Part shown: positions 22,127 to 33,019 of the stretch, piece by piece | Numbering within the stretch: the first letter of the stretch is position 1 | Layout of the letters: the number at the start of each line of letters is the position of its first letter | From: Phaeosaccion multiseriatum | Taxonomy: Eukaryota > Ochrophyta, other classes | Direction of reading: 5' to 3' | DNA length: 64,000 nucleotides | Assembly (NCBI GenBank): GCA_965112735.1 | Contig: OZ218953.1 | Span: 806,001 to 870,000, forward strand | The notes under the pieces: generated by a model | Database searches by the model: none | Seen by the model: the letters and a program-made list of their open reading frames with translations, nothing else | Told to the model about the DNA's origin: nothing | Position numbers and translations under genes: made by a program

Positions 22127-22944
22127 CAGGAACAGGAGCAGGAGGAGGAACAGGAGCAGGAGGCAATCAATGGGGAGGACGAGGGAGGCGTGAAAATGGT
22201 GAAGGGATTGAGACGACGAGAGAGAGAGAGCGCACATCCTCCGCGTGTCGGTGTAGCACGTGCTGGAGAGAGAGAGAGGGAGAACTTCTCTCTCTCACTT
22301 TTCAACTTTTAGTAAGATGAAGGCTGCATCTATGGGGGAAGAGCGGGCACGCGGGGACGCGTTCCGAACTTCTCACAGCGGAGCGTCGCTCGTCTCCTGC
22401 TCCTCGACTGCTACCGCTACTACTACTACTACTGCTGCTGCTACTACTACTACTACTGCCCGTCGTTTAAACGGGGCTGGAGCTGCTTACGGATACGCAA
22501 CATGCAGCCCTAATAGGGGGCGAATGCATAGACAAAGAGGCGCGAAGTGCGTTGTAAGGCTTAATTTAGTTCTTATCCTTTTCACCCCTCCACTGTTTTT
22601 GAAACACTGACAGAAGAACAGACAGAAGTATATACCCTCTTCCTCTGCTGTTCCTCTGTCAGTGTTTTATCGATTCATTGCACATCGGTGGATTGCTCTT
22701 TAACCCTCTCGGGAATGGATCAATATTATATTCCTTCCTCCCTTCTCCCAGTTAAGCTTCTATACTCCCCGCCCCTCCCCTTGTTTCGATACTCCCTGCG
22801 CCGAGAAAATAATCATCACGGACGGGGTCTACCAGCGGTCGGGCCTTGTGCTGGCGTCGTTAGTTCCCCATCTTTTGGGACGATTCAGCTGTCAGAGCAG
22901 CAGCTTGGGCCGACATTGTCTTGGAACGATTCAGCCGTCTCAGC
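22127..22944. other. Gene-poor stretch after THOC3, with (TAC)n and a degenerate tandem repeat
   Basis: Contains the THOC3 3' UTR, a (CTACTA)n patch at 22417-22458, and from about 22860 a degenerate repeat (cccatcttgggacaagccagctgtcg-like). That repeat continues into the 3' end of the next minus-strand gene. No gene could be supported. Confidence 0.5.
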
Positions 22945-23466
22945 TTAGGCTGCTGGCGTCGCAGGCTCCCCATCTTGGGACAAGCCAGGTGTCGGAGCTT
23001 GAGGGGGCGTCGTAGACTCCCTCTCATGGGGCAAGCCAGCTGTCGTAGGCTCCCTCTCTTGGGACAAGCCAGCGGCTGTCGGAACCTTCTTGGGGGGCCT
23101 CGGGCGGCCCGCCCAGTGCACGAAGTGGTGCAGTAACACAAGAGAGTAGAGGGGCAATGCCGCCTCCTCCCGGGTCAATGTGCCGGCCTTCAGTGCTGCC
23201 ACTGTTGACCTCGGAAGCTTTGCTGCTGCTGCCGCTGCTGGTGCTGCCTTTGCCTCTCCATCCTTGCCAGCAGAAAGCCGCTTATTAATACCACCCTTTC
23301 TAGCAATTGGGAGGCGCTTATTGACAACCTTTTTGGCAGGTGTGGCACCGGCGGCTCGGGATGCGGACCTTGTCATGCGCCTCCCAACTGTGGCTTCTTC
23401 TGCCTTTGCTGCTGATGCTGCTGACGCCGAAGCTGTTGTCGTGTACGCTGTCTTCAGGTCCATCAT
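22945..23466 (-). CDS. Small basic Ala/Lys/Arg-rich protein, hypothetical
   Basis: 173 residues from ATG 23466, with an in-frame stop just upstream, so no longer start is possible without an intron. Residues 1-100 are rich in Ala, Lys and Arg (MTRSASRAAGATPAKKVVNK), resembling a histone H1-like or nuclear tail. The middle, LYSLVLLHHFVHWAGRPRPP, is hydrophobic-aromatic. The C-terminus repeats a degenerate GLSQEREPTTAGLPHERES unit that matches the tandem DNA repeat downstream. No family is recognised. It could also be an exon of a longer gene, or non-coding. Confidence 0.4.
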   Translation of the reverse strand: MMDLKTAYTTTASASAASAAKAEEATVGRRMTRSASRAAGATPAKKVVNKRLPIARKGGINKRLSAGKDGEAKAAPAAAAAAKLPRSTVAALKAGTLTREEAALPLYSLVLLHHFVHWAGRPRPPKKVPTAAGLSQEREPTTAGLPHERESTTPPQAPTPGLSQDGEPATPAA

Positions 23467-23523
23467 ATATCAAAAGATCAACTGCTGGTGGAAGGCTCGG
23501 CCTGGTGATCTTGACTGGCTTAC

Positions 23524-23790
23524 AGGATTATCTGGCCGTCTACTCGCCTTCCAGCCGACTCTTGAGGCTGCGTGTGGTGTTTTCCCGGCTGTCTTGTCCG
23601 ACTGCTGCTGTGGGAGTGGATTGCAAGCGTTGAAAGAGTTGTTTGGAAGCGAAAGTGTACCACAAAAAGACCAAGAACTATTTCCGTACGCCACCAGGCG
23701 CCGTCTACTCACGCCCCAGTGGAGCTCTCGAGCGCCCGCACAGTATGTTACCACCCACCTGTCTCCAGAGGCTGTGTGAGTGCCTCAGTG
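23524..23790 (+). repeat. Dispersed element, copy A
   Basis: About 260 bp aligning over its whole length with the reverse complement of 33020-33256. Shared blocks include GATTA(T/C)CTG(G/A)CCGTCTACTCGC, TTCCAGCCGA, ACTATTT(C/A)CGTACGC, ACCAGGCGC(C/T)GTCTAC and TATG(T/C)TACC(A/G)CC. It lies just upstream of the small basic gene, in opposite orientation. No terminal repeat or coding domain is evident. Confidence 0.7.
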
Positions 23791-24077
23791 CTCTATATAC
23801 TGCAATGTTGGAAATCGTGTTGTGGTCGACTCCCCCCCCCAGGATCCGCCGTCGGAGAGACCCGTGCATTACGTAAGACTATGTTATTATCCTTCTCCTC
23901 TTCCTCCTCAGATAAATCAGGGTTGTAAAGGAAACAGGGTGATCTTGGCATGCGTTCCCTTTTAATTACTAAGTATTTGTTTATTTGTGTTTCTCCGATC
24001 GGCACCAAGAGCTATGCTCTTAATGACGCCTTCATACTACAGTATGTACTAAGTAGCGTGGAAGGTTCAATGAGAGA

Positions 24078-25535
24078 TTATTTCCCCCCTTTTTTTAGAT
24101 TCAATACATGAACGAGCAGCTTTGCGACTTGTTCGTTCCAGACATCGCTGTGCTCGTCAATCGGTGCAGCCCCACCAGATTCCTTCGGTTTGGCTTCAAT
24201 GTTGTTCACTGCTTTCTCCAATTTCAAAACGCCTTCATCGTTCGGATACCACTCTTCGTTCGCTCTTGTGTCATCATTAAGTTTCTGAGCCCCGTTGCCT
24301 CCCATCGCCCCGTACTCGTCAAGGTTTATGAGCCCCTTTGCCTCCATGGGAACCTCTTCTCCTTTGATATGCAAAAAGAAGGCAGCCCATTGGAACACCT
24401 CTGACAAGGGTTTGTCCTTCTTGGTGTGAGTGATCACGATCGGCCCCGAAACCACGTCGTCTTGAAGTAGTACATCTTTGAACATGTAGTCCTGGGCGAA
24501 ACCGTAATGTGAAAAAGCTGCCTGGAGCAGCGTCATCGATTCAAAGCCTCGGCTGCTGCTTGAAGCTCCTTCATTCGCCGCCGCAGAGAGGAGTAGTCCC
24601 CCGAAACTATGGCCCACGAGGTGAATACGAGCACCGGTGTTGTCCTTCAAGGATTCCAGTACAGGGTATGCCGTCTTTAAACCCGTCTGTGCACCTCGCC
24701 GCATCATCTTCTGGAAGGTCAACAAATTGAGGATGGTCTGGAGGCCCTTTCTAAAATCAAAGCCCAACATGCGGGGCTCCCCCAAAGCGTGTGCCTCTGG
24801 ATCCTGCTGGGCTTCCTCAAAGTCCGCGCCATGGAAACAATAATCAGTGGTGTTGCCTTTCTCATCGCGCATCATGGCTCCTCCGGCCAGCTTAGCAAAA
24901 TTCCTATACTCATCTTCTTGCTGTTCGCCTGGAGACATCTCGATGGCCTTTTCAGCAGCCTCTAAGGCCTTCATCAGCACTTCATCCTTTGGAAACTCGT
25001 CTTTCAGTTCCGTAATGTGGGCTTCCAGCCGCTCCTCTTGCGACATTGCTTTGACGTTCGAGTCGCTGTTGTTGGGCGCAAAGTTATATTCTTTGGACGG
25101 CCAGACGATACCGAATACCCCGACGCGTTCATTCCTTTCTTTCCCGAGAAGAGGGGCCACATGGCCGAACAGTTTTTCGTAATTGGCAAGCGCATCGTCT
25201 TCGGACGTCCTCCAGCCGTGGGACACCACGAAAATATCCTCCAGTTTGTTTTCTTTCGCCCACTTCCCCAAGCTCTCCCCTACTGCGGCAGCATCTTGAG
25301 GCGTGTCTGGAGGAGTCTTAATAAGACTGAACTTCTGGTCCTTGTCAACTCTCAAGCATTTGAAATGAAGACGATCAGAAGAAGCTGCCCGCAGCGGGCC
25401 TGCTCCTGAGCCATTGACACGTGCGCCAATCGACTTGCCGAAAGAAGAACCAGGCGAGGGCAGCACGAAACACTCCGCATGGTGGATCGAGAAGCAATGC
25501 GCAAACCCTGACAAGAATACTGCTAGGAGCCGCAT
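24078..25535 (-). CDS. Alpha/beta hydrolase (lipase-like), single exon
   Basis: 485 residues, ATG 25535 to TAA 24078, no intron and no low-complexity run. The nucleophile motif GHSFGG has Ser310. An Asp in HTKKDKP and a His in DEHSDVWNEQ are in the right order for the acid and histidine of the triad. IFVVSHGW near residue 105 is the usual oxyanion-strand HG. The N-terminus is a hydrophobic leader (MRLLAVFLSGFAHCFSIHHA) followed by CFVLP. This suggests secretion, or possibly a complex-plastid leader with its Phe at the cleavage site; the latter is only inference. A charged helical segment of about 100 residues separates strand 5 from the upstream core. The substrate is unknown: esterase or lipase action is inferred from the fold. 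Confidence 0.72.
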   Translation of the reverse strand: MRLLAVFLSGFAHCFSIHHAECFVLPSPGSSFGKSIGARVNGSGAGPLRAASSDRLHFKCLRVDKDQKFSLIKTPPDTPQDAAAVGESLGKWAKENKLEDIFVVSHGWRTSEDDALANYEKLFGHVAPLLGKERNERVGVFGIVWPSKEYNFAPNNSDSNVKAMSQEERLEAHITELKDEFPKDEVLMKALEAAEKAIEMSPGEQQEDEYRNFAKLAGGAMMRDEKGNTTDYCFHGADFEEAQQDPEAHALGEPRMLGFDFRKGLQTILNLLTFQKMMRRGAQTGLKTAYPVLESLKDNTGARIHLVGHSFGGLLLSAAANEGASSSSRGFESMTLLQAAFSHYGFAQDYMFKDVLLQDDVVSGPIVITHTKKDKPLSEVFQWAAFFLHIKGEEVPMEAKGLINLDEYGAMGGNGAQKLNDDTRANEEWYPNDEGVLKLEKAVNNIEAKPKESGGAAPIDEHSDVWNEQVAKLLVHVLNLKKGGK

Positions 25536-25889
25536 TGTCAGGCAAGCTCAAGCTCCGATCAACAAGTGCAAAGACCCTGCCTCCTCGCACAGCCGGGCAA
25601 GCTCGCTCCGGCCGATCGCAATTTCCTCTTCCTTTCCTTCTCTTATCGCTCCGGCTACTGCAAATGTGTGCGCAGCACCCATGCAAGCTCCCCTTTTCCC
25701 TCGCGTCATGATTTTCGCCTTTCCTTCTTTCCTTCCTTTCCTTCGTTGAATTTTTATTGCTTCTTGAAGGCCAAGAACAGAGGGGTAGGGAGACGGGGGG
25801 GGGGGGTGTAAAAAGGAAAAAGGGGGGGGGTCGTATGTCAATTAACCGCCCTGTTTTTTCTCTGAAATCTAGTGAGCTTGGCAATAGAG
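25536..25889. promoter_or_regulatory. Upstream region of the hydrolase gene
   Basis: About 350 bp with a poly-G/poly-A stretch (25790-25830). It is presumed to carry the hydrolase promoter. No other feature was seen. Confidence 0.3.
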
Positions 25890-26560
25890 GTATTGTGCAC
25901 GCTATAGGGCACCGCAGGCGAAGACCTTCGGGAATGTTGCGTCCTACATGGTTGTCTCGGTGGTGAGCACCTGAAAGTGCGATTACAGGACCTGCAGGGA
26001 CAAATTTAGCAGGTGGAAGGTGCCGCTCCCGAAACGGCATTTCTCGCTACCGACGGACACAAGGTGTGAACGCTACAGAGCACTAAAGGTGAAGATTTTT
26101 GGGGGAGCTGCGGTATACACAGTGTTATCGGGTTTGGATAGCTCAAAGTGCGCTTGAAGGAGCTGCGGGGAGAAAGTGGGCTTCTGAAATTTGAAGGCCC
26201 TTCCGCCCATTGACGAGCCGGGGGGGGGGGGGAGTGTACAGGCTTTAGAGCACGAGAGGTGAAGGGCTTCGGAGATCTTACGGAGAACATACGTCACGTG
26301 AGGGTGGGCAGCTGAAAGTGCGATTGAAGGGGCTGTTGGGGGGAAGTGGGCAGGTGAAATGTGAGGGCCCATTCACCCGTTTACGAGCATGGGGGGGAGA
26401 CGGGACTGTGCACGATTTAGAGCGTGGGAGGTGAGAATCTTCGCGGAGCAGACGGTCTGAGTAGCTTAATCGTTGCTAGGTAGCTGAAAGTGTGGTGATA
26501 GGATCTGCGGGGCGAAAGTGTGCAGGTGAGATGTCACGCCATTTTGGCGGGAAATGACCT
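25890..26560. repeat. Degenerate tandem repeat, period about 170 bp, nearly four copies
   Basis: Units start near 25900, 26072, 26242 and 26412. Each has the same order of blocks: (a/t)ttagagc.c.ggaggtgaag, then cttcgg(a/g)ga, then agctgaaagtgcgattgaagg, then ctg(c/t)(g/t)gggg(c/a)gaaagtg(g/t)gcag(g/t)tgaaatgt, then a G-run of 8-12. Divergence is substantial but spacing is constant. The last unit overlaps the 3' end of the zinc-binding gene. Confidence 0.75.
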
Positions 26561-27394
26561 CTGTGTGGTGCTCTCGCTCTGACTCCAGTCCAGAAAGGTG
26601 TCCTCCCCGCTCCCTGTCGAGCCTTGGCTCCCAGGGGCGGTCTCTAGGAAAGTCTCACTCGGTCTCGCGCCGACATCAGGGTCGCCTGCTTGCCACCCCG
26701 CCCCCCGCTCCTCCTCAAGACGGCCCTTCGTCCCAGCGACGGCTGCCAGAAGAACAGCTCCCACATGCGCTCTCTGTTCCTGCGCATTCTTCGACGTCAG
26801 CTCCACGAAACGCTTCCTGGCTGGCGTGATACTGGAGCACGCGGCCTCACCCTGCCGCTCGGTCGATGCCAAAGGAGACAGGCAACTCCTGAGCAGCTTC
26901 TTCACACCATTCTCCATCTGCTTCAGCCCTTTCTCCTTCCTCGAAATGTCCGTGGCCAAACATCCAATCTCCTTGGGAAGCTCCTCCAGACGGCCACTGT
27001 TGTCCACAAATATGTCATCATCTTCTCCCACTTCCTCTGCATACTCTTGCGCTAGACGCTGATGCTCCTCCTCCTTCCTTTTCTTCTCTTCCTCCAGCCT
27101 CGGGAGTTCTGTCTGCAGTTCACACCACGTGTCTACGCAATCGGAACATGCCACTTCCCATCTCCCGGTATCATGCTCCGCGCATAAGCGGCATATGAAG
27201 CGCGTCTCCTCCTCCCCTTCCTCCCCCCCCTCCTCCCTTGGTCTCTTTCGAGTCGTAAGGGAATGTGCTCCGCATGTCAGACTCTCCCCTGTGCCACCAA
27301 AGTGCTTGCAACGTCTCCTTCTTTCCTTCCACGTGAGCACGCTCTCACATTCGGGATCGGTACAGACCTTCCCGTCGTCCTCCTGCTTCGGCAT
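26534..27394 (-). CDS. Cys-rich zinc-binding protein with coiled coil, unknown function
   Basis: 286 residues from ATG 27394, chosen because the cysteine module follows at once while the sequence before it has no domain. Residues 10-95 hold paired cysteines and histidines (VCTDPEC, RRRCKHFGG, LTCGAHS, FICRLCAEH, CSDCVDTWC). This spacing suits a cross-brace zinc finger of RING, PHD or FYVE type, but I cannot assign it. A Glu/Lys-rich predicted coiled coil follows (LPRLEEEKKRKEEEHQRLAQ). The C-terminal 100 residues are Gly/Ser/Thr-rich. The stop codon lies inside the last unit of the 170-bp tandem repeat, so the C-terminus may have been acquired from repeat DNA. An open frame continues upstream of the chosen ATG to 27787. 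Confidence 0.5.
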   Translation of the reverse strand: MPKQEDDGKVCTDPECESVLTWKERRRRCKHFGGTGESLTCGAHSLTTRKRPREEGGEEGEEETRFICRLCAEHDTGRWEVACSDCVDTWCELQTELPRLEEEKKRKEEEHQRLAQEYAEEVGEDDDIFVDNSGRLEELPKEIGCLATDISRKEKGLKQMENGVKKLLRSCLSPLASTERQGEAACSSITPARKRFVELTSKNAQEQRAHVGAVLLAAVAGTKGRLEEERGAGWQAGDPDVGARPSETFLETAPGSQGSTGSGEDTFLDWSQSESTTQRSFPAKMA

Positions 27395-27756
27395 GCTGCT
27401 CACTCGTGACGACCTGCGGAAAGTGGCAAAAGAGAGGGGAGTACATTTATGCGATTTTGCGCATGGGATTATGACCTTTGAAGCTAAAACTTGGTCACAA
27501 GCCAGGCTATATAGGAGTGATGCTGATCCCCCTTGCCCCGCTCGTAACTGCCAGGCGAAGCCTTCCATCTCATGCCCTCTCCCCCTCTCGTGCGCCCTCA
27601 CCTTTTCGGCCACCTCGGGTGACGACCTGCGATAGACCTCTTGCCCTCCGCCCATGGACAGCGGCGGTACGGGAGTCATCAGACGTGTCCTACGGACCAG
27701 ATGACGCCCTGCTGGGCCCTGAAAATGGGTAGAATAGAGCAGCGTCCACGTCTCAG

Positions 27757-27864
27757 AGACATCCAAGTGTGAAGGTGGAGTACCCAAACTTCAGGGGCAA
27801 AAGCGCCGACGAGCTGGAGGCGGAAGAGCATGCGACGCATATGAAAAGTTTCGTATACTCCTGA
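27757..27864 (+). CDS. Possible short exon, unknown
   Basis: Following a tctcag acceptor-like site, the frame reads VKVEYPNFRGKSADELEAEE and onward to TGA at 27864. The acidic, non-repetitive composition looks coding, but no partner exon or start was found. Confidence 0.2.
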   Translation, partial: RHPSVKVEYPNFRGKSADELEAEEHATHMKSFVYS

Positions 27865-28285
27865 AGAAGAGATCCTATCTTGGACCCGGCTTATCTCTAT
27901 GGGTATGCCCCCCTCCGTCCTCTCTCTCTATCGAAACCAAGGTTGGAGCAAAACGCGCCTTTGCCGCTCACCCGCTAATTCTTGCCACAAAGCTGCTGCG
28001 AGCACGCTCTCAGCTGCCCAATCCCGAGTTCACTGTGTTTTCCTCAAGCTTCCGCAAGCGCTTCGTCTGGGATAGTCCGTATATCTAGCATTCATCTGAG
28101 CAACGAGGGGCAGCGTGTTGACGGTACGTTGCTTTGAACAGTTGTGTGGACTCCTCTCATCACTCGGGGCGGGCAAAGCAAAGCAAGCAAGGGGACGAAC
28201 GCCCCCCACCGCGCCCATACCCTCCCCCCCTTGGTTGCTTCCCCCCCTCCCACACACACCACCGACTCTTGTGACAACTCCCAAG

Positions 28286-28701
28286 CCATTGAGCAGCTTT
28301 CAGAGCTTGTGCCGAGATTGTCCGGGGGCGTGACCGGCCGGGCCAGGACACCGCAGCGTCTCCCCCAAGAGACCCCGGACGACAAGACGGACGGAGCTAC
28401 GCAGACCGCCGACAACGACGACAAGACGGACGGAACAGTGCAGCAAGTTGTGCAATTTCTCCAAGACATGCAAGACACGGACGGGAAGGGGCTTGAAGTG
28501 CGTCAGATGCGCGAGGGAACGGGGTCCGGCAAGCGGGTGACCCTTTACATCAACAAGGGTGCGAGCCCAAAACTAAGGCGCACTCTGGAAAAGATTGCGA
28601 GCAGACTGCTGGAGTCGGAGGAGGGGGGGGGGCGAGGCCGAGGGGGGGGGGGAGGGGAAGGGGACGGGGAAGGAACTGTCCGGTGCTCCTATAGCGCCTA
28701 G
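28286..28701 (+). CDS. Probable 3' terminal exon of an unknown gene
   Basis: A long pyrimidine tract (28205-28260) leads to an AG at 28285, then an open frame to TAG 28701. The sequence is not repetitive (AIEQLSELVPRLSG, VQQVVQFLQDMQD, RVTLYINKGASPKLRRTLEK) and ends in a Gly/Arg-rich run. It has two copies of a DDKTDG motif. No family is recognised and upstream exons were not found. The gap from 27865 to 28285 holds nothing else I can support. Confidence 0.35.
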
Positions 28702-29109
28702 CTACATAGAGTCATTAAAGGAGTGAACAGACATGATGTGTGTATCGCGATATAGAGATCGATATCCAGTGTATCACATCGATTTATCTCAACAGTAGCA
28801 CGCCGGCGGTCATTCGCAGGGCGGTGCGTGGGGCGGTGCCCTTCCATTGTCCTTCCCCCCCCTTTTTCTAGGTTGATTCTTACAAGTCAATATATATGTC
28901 GTCCTCTCTGTACGGTGTCGGCTTCTTTTCCCTTCCCCTGTCAAGGTCTATGCTATACTACCTTGCCTACTCACAAATCCAAAGTCAAACTCAAGAAGGC
29001 AGAAGCGCTTGTGGGAGGCAACGCATCAACAACTTTCTACCTGGGAGCCGAGCAGATCAGGCTCTGACAACCCGGGGGGGGCTGGTCAGTACAGCAAAAG
29101 GTTCTCCCC
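28702..29109. other. Convergent intergenic gap
   Basis: About 400 bp between the preceding plus-strand exon and the NFKBIL1-like stop. AT-richer patches (28735-28800) probably belong to 3' UTRs. No gene is seen. Confidence 0.4.
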
Positions 29110-31101
29110 CTATTCCCCTTCCGTGGCGCTGATCCTGGCCTTGAGAGCGTTGATGCGCATGATTTGGCTTTGCACACCCTGTACAATAGTAGAAGCAGTG
29201 TAGAAAGCCAGTTTGAGTGTTGACGTGGGGCACAGGGTCGGCGAACAGGGGGGAGAGGGTGGGAGGGGAGGGGGGGAGAGAGAGACGGACAAATAAATGA
29301 GGCGCGGAGACTCGAGCACGCCGTTTCTCATGCTGTTGCCCTGCTTCTTTTCATCCCTTCTCTACTCCTGCAACTACTCTGCTCTGTTCTGCTCCGCTTT
29401 GCTCTGCTTTGCTCTGCTTTGCTCTGCTTTGCTTCACCACTCCTGCTGCTCGCAAAGCACATGCAACCAACCAGACAAGCACAACCAACCACCCCACCTT
29501 CTCAATCCTCTCTGCGTCGTGAACGTCCAGCATCGAGCCGAACCTGGACAGGAGGACCGGGGTACCGTGGAGGAAGACGGAGAGAGGGAGAGAGGGGGGG
29601 TGCAGGGGGGGGAATGGCCCAGTGGCACCATTAGTTGGCTGATTGTTTGCTGTCCCGGGGGGGGGGGGGGGAGGGAGGGAGGCAGGGCGAGAACTCAATC
29701 CTTGGTTGTGGATCCTACTGCCGGTCGGCTGGCGGCTCACTGCTGGTGGAGTCACTACCCCCTCCCCTTCCTATTTCTACACATGCAGCCACGACTTCAA
29801 ACATCACAAGAACGGACCCCGCCCGAGCCATCGAAGCACCACATCGCCAAGCACTGTCTGTGAACTGTGGCTCTGTTCACAGGGACTGCCTCACTTGGAG
29901 AACCACTTGTCGGGGTGCCATCTGAGCTGCGCCTCTCTTAGAGCCGCTCTCTTTGCCCCCTTGGAGGAAAGGTCCGTGACCGCTCCGAGGATGGACACGC
30001 TCTCACCGCCGCCCAGACCCTCCCCGAGGGGCGTCAGCTGGGGCAACCATGGAATGTCGTCGAATCTGTGGGAACGTTGAAGTACGATGTTATTGTTCTG
30101 TTGTGGTGGAACATTTGTGGTGGTTTGGAAGGAGGAGGAGGAGGAGGAGGAGGAGGAGGATGGACGACAAATACTGCTGTTGCTTCGACTCTAGGCTTCA
30201 CCGACCAGCAACCCAACGGTAACCTACCCTTGTCGCTCCCCTCGTCCCCCCTCCTCCCCCTCCTCCCCCACAGGACCTCACACACACACACAAAAGAGAG
30301 AGAGAGAAGAGAGAGAGAGGAGAGAGAGAGAAGAGATAGAAGAGAGAAGGGAGAGAAGGGAGAGAGAGAGGGAGAGAGAGAGAGAGATAGAGAGAGACTA
30401 GCCTACCCGAGCCTACCCGTCCCCTCGCGCACCTGATGGCGCCCATGGTCTTGACGTTCCACTTGTTGAAGGTGATCCACTTCTCCAGGTAGTGCCTCAC
30501 CCGCTGGGCATCTCGCAAGCGCAGCGCCTCTCTCAACTGCTGTGCTCTCTCTCGCGCGCGGAGCCTGTCCAGGTCCATTTGCTTGGCGCGCGCTGCTGCC
30601 GCCGCTCGATCAAAGTCATCTAGATCGCCATCGTCATCATCATCATCATGATCGTCGTCATAACGAGAACCATCAGCATCGTCATCCTCATCCTCATCCT
30701 CGTAGCTACCTTCCTCTTCCTCGCCGCCGCCGCCGCTGCCGTCCCCGTTCACATCTCCATTCCACACTTCCGTTTCATCACCCCCTTGCTGTCGACGTGT
30801 CCGTCTGGCTGCCGCTCCTGCTGGTGGCAGAGAAGAGCCGTCCCCCCCCCCTACACCGCCCCCTGCTTCTCCTCCTCCTCCCCCTATTCCTCCCTCTCCC
30901 TCTCCCTGCCCCCCCCCGTCCATATAGTAAGCCCCGTTCTTGAAGGTGAAGTTGCCGCTACTGGGTCTGTCCAGATACACAGCAATCTCCGGCAGCTTGC
31001 AAGGCTCATTGACCCAACGCATGTGCAGCGGTGTGGGTATCTGGCGAGAGAGTTTCTTGGCTCGCTTCTCATCTGCTGACGTTGGTTGCAGCTTGGGCGA
31101 G

Positions 31102-31142
<41 letters not shown>

Positions 31143-32894
31143 CGTGTGGTCGGCGTTCCCGCCAGAGAGGGCAAAAGGGGAGAGGGGAGAAGAGGGGAGA
31201 AGAGGGGAGAAGAGGGAGGTAGACGGAGGGCGGAGGGTTAGGAAAGGTGACGCAACAGATGGAGGGATAAAGAAAGAAAGACAGGCCACAGGGGGCGAGG
31301 TGAGGAACAGCCCCAAATGACCTGTCTAGCGCCTGCGCAGTGCAAGAGGGATTTTGGTCTGCCTTGCTACGCTCATTCTCACTCCTCTGGCCTCAAGGGA
31401 CCTTGTCTCCGCACCACGCACCTCTCTCGACGCGGGAAGAGGTTGATTCCCTTGAAGCAGTTTGGCTTACTGTTGTCATGAAGACAAGGAGGGAGGGAGG
31501 GAGGGAGGGAGGGAGGGAGGGAGGGAGGGACGGAGGGACGGGAGGGACGGAAAGCCGAAGGGACGGAGGGACGGAAAGCCGGAGGGACGGAGGGACGGAG
31601 AGGTTGCTTCAGCAGCAGGCAAGCGAGGGAAAGGAGCAAGAAGGTGCGGGGGGATCATCCTTGCTCACTCACGTGCCCACAGCACGCAAGAGCCGGCCAC
31701 CTCAAGTGACGATGAAAGCGCTCACCTGACGAGGCCGTTCTTGTGTGCCCAGCACTGGCAGTGGGGTCCCGACACACCGCAACTCACACATGGAGTGGTA
31801 AAAAGGTCCTGAACACCAGGTGGTAGTACAGTCGCAGCATCACACAAGGGCGAGGGAGGGACAAATGGAGAGTGTGAGAGGTCTAGGGTCGAGGATTGTG
31901 TATGGCGAGCGATGGGCCTCATAGGTGAGACTTGTGCGGTGCGCCGACATCTGATGGAGGATGCGCCCCCTGCTGACCTTCTTATTGCTCCGACAGCTCT
32001 CCTCGTGCAGGGCGAGATTGAGGGCGTTGACTTGCCGCCCACAGTACCCGCAGCTGAGGAGCGAGAAACACAACGACGACGGCCAACGGAAGGGGGGGCG
32101 TAGACATGAGGTGGAGAGCGGGAGGAGGGGAGAGCGGGATGCTAAGGAAGCAAGAGGAGCAACAAGTGGCTCTGTGTGTCAATGCAAGACAGCAGTAGCT
32201 CTGAAGTGCGGCCAAATTGCCCACACATTGACTCCTCTAGTGCAGACCGCGACTACTCTGTCGCTCGGGGCTCCTCCTCTTTCTCCTCCTCCTCTTACCT
32301 GAGCTTTTGGGGGAGCAAACCATCACTACCGGTGCTTGTTGAGGCTGCCGTCGCAGCTGCATCAGCAGCGGTATGATGCTCCACATCTGCCACGGTATTC
32401 CTCCTCTGCAGGGGATGCCGAGGGTGTTGTCCCACTGTGGCCCGCGCTTGTATCTTCCTCTCTCTCTCCTGGTGCTGTTCCTTCCACTTTTGGTAGTTCT
32501 TCAGCACGCGGGTACTGGTTGGAGCCTTCTTGCTCTCCCTCCCCGGCGTCGCCACGCTGGCCTCTCCGTCCTCCGCCTTTGCTCTTCCACCGCTGCTGGC
32601 GGTGGTGGTGGTGCCGGGGTTGCCTGCCTTGCCGCCTCGCGAAGGTCCACTGCTGACCAGGCCTCCACTCATGGGAGCTCTAGCTGTGACGGAGGCACTC
32701 TGTCCACTCTGGCTGGGAATGGGGGGCTTCTTCCGTTGCTTCGTCATTGTGCCCCTGGGCCTGCTACTTGCACCTGTTGTCGCGATGGTGGAAGCGTAGT
32801 ACCGCCCGCCCCGACTTTCACTGCTGCCGCTTCTCCCCTTCTCATTGCCACTGCTGACTGCCCTTCCTTTAGGAGGCAGCGGCGTGTAAATCAT
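29110..32894 (-). CDS. NFKBIL1-like protein with J-domain-like C-terminus and Cys-rich N-terminal module
   Basis: Seven exons join in frame: 32894-32299, 32053-31978, 31808-31726, 31101-30433, 30065-29895, 29543-29498 and 29178-29110, giving 569 aa. The N-terminal 200 residues are Ser/Ala/Gly-rich and basic. Exons 2-3 encode a Cys/His module: CGYCGRQVNALNLALHEESC (C2HC-type), then CVSCGVSGPHCQCWAH. The central exon is acidic (poly-Asp/Glu), then a charged helix (RLRARERAQQLREALRLRD). The C-terminal part, FDDIPWLP ... LREAQLRWHPDKWFSKFGSM ... VQSQIMRINALKARI, matches the end of NFKBIL1/I-kappa-B-like proteins, where a degenerate J-like HPDK segment follows a DIPWP motif. Animal NFKBIL1 is nuclear and linked to mRNA processing. 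No ankyrin repeats are visible here, so the match is to the C-terminus only. Confidence 0.6.
30300..30396. repeat. (GA)n-rich purine tract in NFKBIL1-like intron 4
   Basis: AGAG repeats within the intron between 30433 and 30065. The coding strand is pyrimidine-rich, as in most introns here. Confidence 0.8.
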
Positions 32895-32997
32895 GCCTGT
32901 CGCTGCTTCTTCTCTCTCTCTCTCTCTCTCCCTCGCCCCGCCCCTCGACAATGTAACGGGCAGATCCGGATCCGACGGCGGATAACCCCGCAGTAAA

Positions 32998-33009
32998 TAC
33001 TTCGTAGTA
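32998..33009. other. 12-bp hairpin motif TACTTCGTAGTA, second copy
   Basis: About 100 bp upstream of the NFKBIL1-like ATG, directly next to dispersed element copy B. Confidence 0.6.
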
Positions 33010-33019
33010 GTAAATAGTA

